From assembly GCF_030814715.1 (NCBI RefSeq), contig NZ_JAUSVO010000001.1:1116001-1180000 (forward strand): 64,000 bases of DNA, in the 5' to 3' direction. This DNA comes from Kaistia dalseonensis. GTDB lineage: Bacteria; Pseudomonadota; Alphaproteobacteria; Rhizobiales; Kaistiaceae. Shown piece by piece: positions 7,535-16,000 of the stretch (within the stretch, counting starts at the first letter, position 1; every line of letters starts with the position of its first letter). The position numbers and the translations under genes were made by a program. The notes below the pieces were generated by a model, which was not told where the DNA came from, made no database searches, and was given only the letters and a program-made list of their open reading frames with translations.

Positions 7535-8413
7535 ATGATCGATATCGAATGCGTAGTCGACGCCAAGGCCATTCTTGGCGAAGGCACGTTCTGGGATACG
7601 CGCGAAAACGTGCTCTGGTGGATCGACATCTGGGCGCCGACCATCCACCGCTTCGACCCGCGCACAGGCGAGGACCGCGTCTATGAGGCGCCGGAATATC
7701 TCGGCTGCCTTGCCACCCGCGAAAAAGGCGGCCTCGTCGTCACCATGGCGAGCGGCTTCTATTTCTTCGATCCGGAGACGGGCCTCTTCGATCCGATCGT
7801 CGATCCGGAAGCGGATATCCCGAATACGCGCTTCAATGACGGCAAGACCGATCGCCAGGGCCGGTTCTGGTCCGGCTCGATGTTCGAGGCCGAAGGGCCT
7901 GTACAGAAAGTCGCATCGCTCTACCGGATGGATGCCGACCTCTCGGTCCACAAAATGGTCGAGGGCGCCGGCTGCTCCAACGGCCTCGCCTGGAGCCCGG
8001 ACAGCCGGACCATGTATTACACCGACAGTCACACGACGATCGTCTGGGCCTTCGATTTCGATCCCGTCACCGGCACGGTCGAGAACCGCCGCACCTTCAC
8101 CGATGTCGCGGATACCGGGGGCATCGTCGACGGCTCCACCGTCGACGCAGAGGGCTGCTACTGGGCCACAGTTCCGGTAACCAGCAAGATCTGCCGCTAT
8201 GACCCCGATGGCAAGCTGATGCAGACGATCCTGCTGCCGACCGACCTGCCAACATGCGTCGGCTTCGGCGGCGAAAACCTCGACGTGCTCTACTGCACCT
8301 CGGCCGTCCTTCGCCGCCCACCGGAGAAGATCAATGGAGCAGCCCTCGCGGGAGGCCTGTTCGCGATCCACACCGGCGTCAAGGGGCTACCCGAGGCGGC
8401 ATTCAAGGGCTAG
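7535..8413 (+). CDS. SMP-30/gluconolactonase/LRE family protein
   Basis: A six-bladed beta-propeller lactonase of about 292 residues. The N-terminus holds the metal-ligand Glu in LGEGTFWD. RFNDGKTDRQGRFW, SNGLAWSPDSRTMYYTDS and IVDGSTVDAEGCYW are blade motifs typical of the family. ATG 7535 is chosen because GGTGGGGA precedes it and it gives the usual family length; an in-frame ATG at 7496 overlaps the permease by 8 bases and has no ribosome site. As last gene of the sugar operon it probably opens an aldonolactone made by a sugar dehydrogenase. The substrate is not identifiable. Confidence 0.88.
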   Translation: MIDIECVVDAKAILGEGTFWDTRENVLWWIDIWAPTIHRFDPRTGEDRVYEAPEYLGCLATREKGGLVVTMASGFYFFDPETGLFDPIVDPEADIPNTRFNDGKTDRQGRFWSGSMFEAEGPVQKVASLYRMDADLSVHKMVEGAGCSNGLAWSPDSRTMYYTDSHTTIVWAFDFDPVTGTVENRRTFTDVADTGGIVDGSTVDAEGCYWATVPVTSKICRYDPDGKLMQTILLPTDLPTCVGFGGENLDVLYCTSAVLRRPPEKINGAALAGGLFAIHTGVKGLPEAAFKG

Positions 8414-8585
8414 GAGCCGCGCGGCGAGCGCTGCCGGGCCGGCGTGCCGCACGGTCATTGGAAGACGACGACCTTCATCGGTACGGTGCGCTCCGCCTCT
8501 CCGGCATCACCGTGCCCTTGGTCTACGACAGCGCCATGAACGGCGCCGTCTTCCTCGCTCACGTCGAGCAGGTGCCAGTATCTTT
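8414..8585 (+). pseudogene. IS630-family transposase remnant, frameshifted
   Basis: Straight after the lactonase stop, the + strand reads RGERCRAGVPHGHWKTTTFIG (residues partly abridged by a frame change). It then continues in another frame as GALRLSGITVP, YDSAMNGAVFLAHVEQV. This is the catalytic-core segment of IS630 transposases, broken by a frameshift near 8487. Nothing of the N-terminus or the last catalytic residue remains. No terminal repeats were found. It is a fossil of a transposition event at the 3' end of the sugar operon. Confidence 0.75.
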
Positions 8586-8915
8586 AGCTCTATCCAGTAC
8601 GGCGCGCGGCCCTTCAGCGCGCTGCAGGACCTCGTCTGGCGTACTCGCCTCGACCAGCAGAGCAGAGCTTAGCCGACGCGCTGCAGCTCCTCCTGCTGCC
8701 GGACATGCCCGGTGCGATCGCTGACCGTTGAGGACGTAGCAAGGATGCCGGAGCCGGTGACGAAGCCGAGCATGGTGCCGATCAACGCCTGATCCGTGCC
8801 CTCGCTACGGGCTTATCTTCTCGTCGACGCCAAATCGAAATCGGATCGGAATCCGGTCTTCTCGGCACGGACCAGGAACCCAACGCAGAGACAAAGCGGG
8901 TTCGCCCGCAACACC
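8586..8915. other. Non-coding decayed stretch
   Basis: No intact gene is visible in these 330 bases. On the minus strand about 8668-8800 a short open stretch reads LIGTMLGFVTGSGI, then charged residues and a stop. It resembles a truncated small membrane protein, but the match is too weak to name. The region separates the IS630 fossil from the arylsulfatase 3' end and looks like accumulated debris. Confidence 0.4.
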
Positions 8916-11339
8916 TCAATCGCCGGCGATCGCGCGCTTGGCTTCCTGCTCCAGGTCGGAATAGGCGGTCTTCTCAACCGTCACGACCACGTCCAGGATC
9001 GTCCCGCCTTTGAACGTGCCGGGCGAGACGTAGTCGCGGCTGACGGCGTCGCCGCTGTCGTAGCCGACGCAGAGGCCGTCGCCCGAGAGCGTGAACTTGC
9101 CGGGCTGGGTCTTCATCGGTCCTTCGGCGACGACCTTGTCGTCGATATAGAGCTTCGTCGATCCGATGGACTCGTCATGCGGTCCGGCTCCGGTGCGCGT
9201 GAACTCCACGCCCAGAGTGTATTTTCCGGGCTTCAGCTCGATGTCCGAGACGAAATCCTGCTCCGGCGCGATGCCGAGGAAGTTGTAGACGTAGTGGAGC
9301 TTGCGATCCTTGATGAACAGGCTGTGGCCGCCGAAGCGCGAGCCATGCGCGAAAATCACGCCCGAAGCGTCGGCATCCACGATTTCGACATTGGCAAGGA
9401 TCTTGTAGGAGCGACCGCGAATGTTGACCGCAACGCCTTCCGGTACCGGTACTGTGCCGGGATAGTAGACATAGCGATCGCGCGCGGGCTCAGCGGACGG
9501 GCGCTCGATACCGAGGATCTCGACGGCGGTTCGGTCGTCCATCGGCAGCGCCAGATTGGCCCGCGCTTCCTCGCTCCAGGCTTGCTTGAGGGCCGCCAGC
9601 CGGTCCGGATAGACCTTTGCGAGATCCTTCGATTCCGAGCGGTCGGTCTCCACATGATAGAGCTGCCACTGGTCCTGGTCGAAATGGCCGAGATCGGTAA
9701 AGGGCGCATGCACCGACGCGGCGAGCCAGCCATCCTCCCACATGCCGCGCGTGCCGAGCATGGCGTAGAACTGGCGCTTCTTCTCGGTCGGATCGTTCGG
9801 TTTCGCGTCGAAGGTGTAACGCATGGAAACACCCGACAGCGGAAACTGCTCGACCCCGTGATAGACCTTGGGCATCTCGATCCCGACGATGTCGAGCAAT
9901 GTCGGCACGACGTCGGTCGAATGGTGGTACTGGTCGCGGATCTCGCCGCGCGCCTTGATGCCCTTGGGCCAGGAGATCACCAGCGGGTCCGCCGTGCCGC
10001 CCGAATATTGCGAGTAACGCTTGAACATCTGGAACGGCGTCGAGAAGGCTGCCGCCCAACCGGTCGGGAAATGCTCGTAGGTGTCGGGACCGCCGAGCTT
10101 GTCAATCAGCTTCATGTTCTCGGCGATATCGTCGGGATAGCCGTTGAAGAACTTGTTCTCGTTGACTGAACCGTTCGGGGTGCCCTCGCCGGAGGCGCCG
10201 TTGTCGGCGGCATAGAGGACGATGGTGTTGTCGAGCTGCCCCGATTTTTCGAGATAGTCGATGACGCGACCGATCTGCGCGTCGGTATATTCGGAGAAGC
10301 CGGCATAGACCTCTGCCATATGGGAGAAGAGCTGCTTCTCGTCAGGCGACAGGCTCTCCCAGGGGCGAACCATGTCGGCCGGGTTGGCCACATCTGCCGG
10401 CAATGGGTTCAGCGGCGTCAATTCGGTCCCCTTCGGCACCACGCCCCTGTCGATCATCCGGTCCAGGACCCAGTTGCGATAGGCCTCGTAGCCGTCGTCG
10501 AACTTGCCCTTATATTTGTCGACATAGGCCTGGGGCGCCTGGTGGGGCGCATGATTGGCACCGGGATTGTACCACATGAACCAAGGTTTCGACGGGTTCG
10601 TGGCCTGCTGGTCGCGGATCATCGCGATCGCCTGGTCCGCCAGATCCTTGGAGAAATGATAGCCTTCTTCGGGCGTTGAAGGCGGTTCGACGAACCGATT
10701 GTCTTCCACCAGATCCGGATACCACTGGTTCGTCTCGCCGCCGATGAAACCGTAATAGCGGTCGAAGCCCATGCCGAGCGGCCAGGTACGTCGATCGCCA
10801 CCCGAGGCGACGTCCTGTTCCGGCACATTGTGGTCCTTGCCGAGCCAGAACGTGCTGTAGCCATTGTCCCTGAGAACCTCGGCAATGGTCGCCGCCTGGG
10901 GCGGAATGCGCCCGCTCCAGCCCGGAAAGCCGTTGGCTCCCTCGGTGATCGCCGCCATGCCGTTCATCGTATGGTTGCGCCCGGTCAGGATCGTCGAACG
11001 CGTCGGCGAGCACAGCGCCACTGTGTGCCATTGCGTATAGGTCAGCCCATTGGCTGCCAGGCGGTCCAGCGTCGGCATGTTGATGCGACCGCCATAAGGC
11101 GACCAGGCCGCGAGGCCGGTGTCGTCATAGAGCACGAACAGGATGTTGGGGGCCCCCTTGGGCGCCGCTTTCGGCGTGAAGGGCCCCCAATCGGCGACGG
11201 AGTCGCGAACGTCGAGTTCGATCTTGCCCTTGAAATCCTTATAGGGCCCGACCGGCTGCGTCTCCTGGGCCGAAGCCGGACCCGAAAGGGTCAGGCTCAC
11301 GGCCATGCTGGCGGTTGCAAGCAGAGTGGCGGGTTTCAT
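8916..11339 (-). CDS. Secreted arylsulfatase (Cys-type, formylglycine-dependent)
   Basis: An 807-residue type I sulfatase. The N-terminus is a Sec signal peptide (MKPATLLATASMAVSLTLSG, cleavage after ASA). Metal ligands lie in YDDTG (about 71-75). The modification motif is CSPTR with Cys110, followed by STILTGRNH, so a formylglycine-generating enzyme must act on it; none is encoded in this window. A catalytic-domain His/Lys set (GKDHN) is visible. Compared with the about 530-residue Pseudomonas enzyme it has a long C-terminal beta-rich extension (about residues 630-800) that may bind substrate. It probably releases sulfate from aryl or other sulfate esters in the periplasm. It lies between two IS remnants. 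Confidence 0.88.
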   Translation of the reverse strand: MKPATLLATASMAVSLTLSGPASAQETQPVGPYKDFKGKIELDVRDSVADWGPFTPKAAPKGAPNILFVLYDDTGLAAWSPYGGRINMPTLDRLAANGLTYTQWHTVALCSPTRSTILTGRNHTMNGMAAITEGANGFPGWSGRIPPQAATIAEVLRDNGYSTFWLGKDHNVPEQDVASGGDRRTWPLGMGFDRYYGFIGGETNQWYPDLVEDNRFVEPPSTPEEGYHFSKDLADQAIAMIRDQQATNPSKPWFMWYNPGANHAPHQAPQAYVDKYKGKFDDGYEAYRNWVLDRMIDRGVVPKGTELTPLNPLPADVANPADMVRPWESLSPDEKQLFSHMAEVYAGFSEYTDAQIGRVIDYLEKSGQLDNTIVLYAADNGASGEGTPNGSVNENKFFNGYPDDIAENMKLIDKLGGPDTYEHFPTGWAAAFSTPFQMFKRYSQYSGGTADPLVISWPKGIKARGEIRDQYHHSTDVVPTLLDIVGIEMPKVYHGVEQFPLSGVSMRYTFDAKPNDPTEKKRQFYAMLGTRGMWEDGWLAASVHAPFTDLGHFDQDQWQLYHVETDRSESKDLAKVYPDRLAALKQAWSEEARANLALPMDDRTAVEILGIERPSAEPARDRYVYYPGTVPVPEGVAVNIRGRSYKILANVEIVDADASGVIFAHGSRFGGHSLFIKDRKLHYVYNFLGIAPEQDFVSDIELKPGKYTLGVEFTRTGAGPHDESIGSTKLYIDDKVVAEGPMKTQPGKFTLSGDGLCVGYDSGDAVSRDYVSPGTFKGGTILDVVVTVEKTAYSDLEQEAKRAIAGD

Positions 11340-11529
11340 GGCGGCGATCCGATCCTGTTGGAGATGTCCGGCGACCTCGACGCGCCTTCGAATGAGCGCT
11401 GTCGGCTCGCTCGGCGCCTGGGTTCACTTCGGCCATACGAGTCGGGCGGCCAGCCTTTGGAATGCAGCCCTCAGCGGAAGGCACGGCGCGCCCCATCGCG
11501 AGCCGGCCGGCCCGACCGGTTGTCCTCGA

Positions 11530-12108
11530 TCAAACCGCGGCAACGCGCCGGAGGCCGAGGCCGACGCTGATCCAGCCGATACCGGCCATCAGAAGGTCAA
11601 CGCCGAGGAAGATGCCGAGCACCGACAGCGACGACACCGGCCAATGCGCCAGAATGATCAGGCCGAGCAGCAGCGTGATCGCGCCCGAGATGACCACCCA
11701 GATCCAGGGCGTGCCGTGTTTCATGCCGAAGCCCAGGAAAATCCTCACGAGACCCGAAACGAGCAGCGCCGCGCCGAGAACGAGGGTCAGCCCAGCCGCC
11801 GTCAAGAGCGGATTGGTGAAGGCGATGAAGCCGGCGACGATATAGAGGGCGCCGAGCACCAGCCAGAAGAGGAAGCGTCCCCAGGTCTTGATCTGGAATG
11901 AGCTGACGACCTCCGCCGCGCCGGCGACGATCATCATGATTCCGATGAAGTAGACGCTCACAACCGTCGCCGTGATCACGCTGCCGAGCGCCAGCAGGCC
12001 GGCCACGGCATAGATGGCGCCCAGAGCAACGATCCAGCCCCATTTGGCGCTGAGCGGTGCCAGTGACGGCGGCGGCCCGAGATCCAAACCGGTTATTGTG
12101 TTCGACAT
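11530..12108 (-). CDS. HdeD-family (DUF308) membrane protein
   Basis: A 192-residue protein with about six hydrophobic helices arranged as repeats of WGWIVALGAIYAVAG-like segments. This is the DUF308/HdeD fold, known in enterobacteria for acid resistance, although the molecular function is unclear. The N-terminus is soluble (MSNTITGLDLGPPPS). It stands alone, with a possible FNR/FixK-type site 166 bases upstream and no partner gene. It has no shared operon with the arylsulfatase, whose start is 190 bases away in the same direction, although read-through is possible. Confidence 0.85.
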   Translation of the reverse strand: MSNTITGLDLGPPPSLAPLSAKWGWIVALGAIYAVAGLLALGSVITATVVSVYFIGIMMIVAGAAEVVSSFQIKTWGRFLFWLVLGALYIVAGFIAFTNPLLTAAGLTLVLGAALLVSGLVRIFLGFGMKHGTPWIWVVISGAITLLLGLIILAHWPVSSLSVLGIFLGVDLLMAGIGWISVGLGLRRVAAV

Positions 12109-12273
12109 CGCGATCCCCTCTTCTTCAAGAAGCGGCCATACCGCCGGGATGGCGGATTGCCAGGACAGACTGTCATTTCACCCCTTCATCGGAGCGACGC
12201 GCGTCGGCCATTGATCGCTTAGCTTCGGGCCGCGCCCGCTGTATAGCGCTGCACCCAATTGGACATCGGCACC

Positions 12274-12287
12274 TTGATTCACGTCAA
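12274..12287 (-). promoter_or_regulatory. Candidate FNR/FixK (anaerobox) site upstream of the HdeD gene
   Basis: TTGATTCACGTCAA matches the FNR/FixK consensus TTGAT-N4-ATCAA at nine of ten positions, with an intact TTGA-N6-TCAA core. It lies 166 bases before the HdeD-like start. With activation near -40, the transcript would begin near 12240 and have a leader of about 130 bases. The rest of the 12109-12427 gap shows only this and the inverted repeat at 12315-12370. Confidence 0.4.
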
Positions 12288-12314
12288 ACCTAGCCGAAGT
12301 CGCGCCGCGTCCTC

Positions 12315-12370
12315 CGAAGTCAATGTCGTGCGCTCCGTCGATATCTTGGGAGCGCACGACATTGACTTCG
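12315..12370. repeat. 22-bp perfect inverted repeat with 12-base spacer
   Basis: The arm at 12315-12336 (starting CGAAGTCAATGTCGTGCGC) is exactly repeated in reverse complement at 12349-12370. The 12-base spacer is GTCGATATCTTG. There is no T-run on either strand, so it is not a standard terminator. It sits 58 bases before the IS481 transposase remnant. It may be two facing copies of an IS end, a relic of transposon excision, or a protein-binding structure. Confidence 0.8.
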
Positions 12371-12427
12371 GTATTTGATCCCGGACTTTGATGTTGCGCT
12401 CTCGACGCAGGAATTGAGGGATGCGCT

Positions 12428-13045
12428 ATGGGCCAGGTTCTGCATGGGAGCGCCACAACGACAGGGGCGATCCGTCGAGCGATTGAGCATGGTCAAGAGA
12501 GGCTGAGGGTTCGGGCGCAGCGCTACGGCATCAATCCGAAGACCGTGGCGAAGTGGAAGAGGCGGTGGGGTCTCAGCGGTTCCCTGCAGGATCGAGATCG
12601 TGCTCACCGACAATGGCATCCAGTTCGCGGATCCGCCGATCGCGGAACTGCCCAAGAACCGTTCCGGACCGACCGCCAGATGGCGCGGGCACGCCTTTGA
12701 TCGCGGCTGTCAGGCCACGGTATCGAGCACCGGCTAACGAAGCCCAGGCACCCCTGGAGTGAGGAGGATCGGGAAATGGTCCGGCGGACCATTTCCCCGA
12801 CGAACAGCCAGGTCGAGCGGATGAATCGCACCATCAAGGAGGCGACCATCAAGCGCCTCCACTACGACGGCCATGACCAGCTCCGCGCTCACCTCGAGCG
12901 CTTCATCTCCGCCTGCAACTTCGCCCGCCGCCTCAAGGGCCTGAAGGGCCAAACGCCCTACGAGTTCATCTGCAAACGATGGACGATCGAGCCCCAAAAG
13001 GTCAGGACCGATCTCATCCACCAAATGCCGCGACTAGACAGCAAG
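12428..13045 (+). pseudogene. Decayed IS481-family transposase
   Basis: The start (MGQVLHGSATTTGAIRRAIE, then RYGINPKTVAKWKRRWG) is the helix-turn-helix N-terminus of an IS481-like transposase. After about residue 55 the frame jumps: a large internal deletion joins it to VLTDNGIQFAD, ELPKNRSGPTARWRGHAFDR near 12600-12705. A further shift leads to HGIEHRLTKPRHPW and QVERMNRTIKEAT, ending at HQMPRLDS near 13042. The first part of the DDE core is lost, and a 42-base palindromic insert interrupts the HPW-TN motif. It cannot be active. It abuts the mfd stop codon. Confidence 0.85.
12771..12797. repeat. 12-bp perfect inverted repeat inside the IS481 remnant
   Basis: GGGAAATGGTCC (12771-12782), spacer GGC, then GGACCATTTCCC (12786-12797). 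It is the core of a 42-base, frame-keeping insert between the conserved HPW and TN-x-QVERMNRT of the transposase. The family has no such residues there, so the palindrome was added after or during decay. Confidence 0.75.
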
Positions 13046-13072
13046 AACCGGCCATGGCCTCTTGGGAGCTGC

Positions 13073-16000
13073 TTAAGCCGCCTTCTTGCCGTCGCCTGTG
13101 GCGAGCCTTGCGAGTTGTGTCAGCACGACCGCTGTTCCCTTGAGGCGCTTGTCGGCGTCTTCCCAGTCGCGGATCAGGACGATCTTCTGGTCCGGCCGCA
13201 CCTTTGCCAGGCTGCCCTGCTCGCCAATGTAGCGGATCAGTCCGGCCGGGTTCGGGAAGGTCGAATGGCGGAAGGCGATGACGATGCCCTTCGGGCCCGC
13301 ATCGACCTTCTCGACATTGGCCTTGCGACAGAGCGCCTTGATGTAGACGATCTTGAGCAAGTGCTCGACTTCCTCCGGTAGCGGACCGAATCGGTCGATC
13401 AACTCGGCTCCGAACGAATCGATCTGCTCCGGCTCGTCGAGATCGCCGAGGCGGCGATAGAGGCCGAGGCGGAGCTGGAGGTCCGGCACATAGGTTTCCG
13501 GCAGCATGACCGGCGTGCCGACGGTGATCTGCGGCGACCAGCGGCCATCGGCCTCGCCACCCTCCTCGTCGCCACCCTGGCGAAGCTGCGCCACCGCCTC
13601 TTCCAGCATCTGCTGGTAGAGCTCGTAGCCGACTTCCTTGATGTGGCCCGACTGCTCCTCGCCGAGGAGGTTGCCCGCGCCGCGGATGTCGAGATCGTGG
13701 CTCGCGAGCTGGAAGCCGGCGCCAAGCGTATCGAGCGATTGCAGCACCTTGAGGCGGCGATCGGCCATGGCGGTCAGTCGTTTTTCGGCCGGCACGGTGA
13801 ACAACGCATAGGCCCGCGTCTTCGAACGGCCGACGCGGCCGCGCAGCTGATAGAGCTGTGCGAGGCCGAACATGTCGGCGCGATGCACGATCAGCGTGTT
13901 GGCGGTTGGAATATCGAGACCGGATTCCACGATCGTCGTCGAGAGCAGAACGTCATAGGCGCCGTCATAGAAGGCGTTCATCACGTCTTCGAGTTCCGTC
14001 GCCGGCATCTGGCCATGCGCCACCGCGACCTTCACCTCCGGCACGAACTTCTCGAGGAATTCCTTGCGTTCGGCGAGGTCGGAGAGACGCGGGCAGACAT
14101 AGAAGCTCTGCCCGCCGCGATAGCGTTCGCGCAGCAGCGCCTCGCGCACGGTGAGGGCGTCGAAGGGCGAGATGAAGGTGCGCACCGCCATGCGATCGAC
14201 CGGCGGCGTCGTGATCAGCGACAACTCGCGCACACCCGTCAGCGCCAGTTGCAGCGTGCGTGGGATCGGGGTCGCCGACAGCGTCAGGACGTGCACATCC
14301 GCCTTGAGCTCCTTCAGCCGTTCCTTGTGCTTGACGCCGAAATGCTGCTCCTCGTCGATGATGAGCAGGCCGAGATCCTTGAACTCGATGCCCTTGCCGA
14401 GCAGGGCATGGGTGCCGACGACGATATCGACCTGGCCTTCTTTCAGTCCCTTCTTGGTCTCGGCCAGGTCCTTGGCCGTGACCAGCCGTGAGGCTTGCTC
14501 GACGCGGACGGCAAAGCCGGCGAAGCGGTTGGAGAAGGTCTTGAAATGCTGACGCGAGAGAAGCGTCGTCGGAACGACGACGGCGACCTGCTTGCCGCTC
14601 ATGACGGCGACGAAGGCGGCGCGAAGCGCGACCTCCGTCTTGCCGAAGCCGACATCGCCGCAGATCAGCCGATCCATCGGCGTGCCGGCCGAAAGATCGG
14701 CAATGACGGCCTCGATGGCCGCGAACTGGTCCTCTGTCTCCTCATAGGGGAAGCGCGCGGCGAACTCGTCATAGAGCCCCTCGGGCGGAGCCAGGACCGA
14801 GCCGTGGCGCATGGCGCGCGCCGCCGCGATCTTGATCAATTGCCCCGCCATGTCGCGGATGCGCTTCTTGAGCTTGGCCTTGCGCGCCTGCCAGGCGACG
14901 CCGCCGAGCTTGTCGAGCACCGCCTCGGCATCCTCCGAGCCATAGCGCGACAGCAACTCGATGTTCTCGACCGGAAGATAGAGCCGGTCGCCGCCCTGAT
15001 AGGTGATCTCGAGGCAGTCATGCGGCGCACCGGCCGCCGTGATGGTCTTTAAGCCTGCAAACCGGCCGATGCCGTGATCGACATGGACGACGAGATCCCC
15101 CTCGGCGAGGCCGGTCACCTCGGTCAGGAAATCGGACGCTTTCTTGGAGCGCTTGCGCGGGCGAACGAGACGATCACCCAGAATGTCCTGTTCGCCGACA
15201 ACGGCGATCTCGGGCGTCTCGAAGCCGGTCTCGAGGCCGAACACGGCGAGGCCGACCACGCCCTTCTCGAGCTTTTCGACGCCATACCAGTCGCCGACCT
15301 GCTGCACGCGCTTCAGATTGTGGTCGGCGAGCACCTGGGCCAGACGGTCGCGCGCGCCCTCCGACCACGAGGCGATCACGACGCGCTTCTTTTCGCGCAT
15401 CGCACCGATATGGTTGATCACGGCGTCGAAAACGTTGACATCGCCGGCGGTGCGCTCGGCCGCGAAGGTGCGTCCCTGGCGGCCGCCGAGATCGAGCACC
15501 ATCGTGTCGTCCGGCTCGGCGAACGGCGTCATCCGCAAGAGCGGGGCGGTCTTCTCGCGGCTCGTCCACTCCTCGCGATCGAGGTAGAGCTGCTTCGGCG
15601 GAATGGGGCGGTAGGGCACGCCACCATCGCCCTGCGCCATGGCGCTCTTGCGCGCGTCATAATGGTCGACGATATCGTCCAACCGCTCGACGATGGCTTC
15701 CTCGGCAAGGTGATCGAGAACGACCGGCGCGCCGGGCACATAGTCGAACAGCGTATCGAGCCCCTCGACGAAGAGAGGCAGCCAGTGCTCGAGGCCGGTA
15801 TAGCGGCGCCCCTCGCTCACCGAATGATAGAGCAGGTCATCCCGATTGGTGGCGCCGAACAGCGCCACATAATGCTCGCGGAACCGCGCGATCGCATCCG
15901 GCGAGAGCACGACTTCGCTCATCGGCACGAGGTCGAGCCGCTTCTTCTGCGCGATCGTACGCTGGCTTTCGACATCGAAGGAGCGGATCGAATCGATCGT

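Noticed and set aside
12315-12370. Reading the 22-bp inverted repeat as a terminator
   Set aside because: There is no T-run on either side and no gene ends close to it in the right direction.
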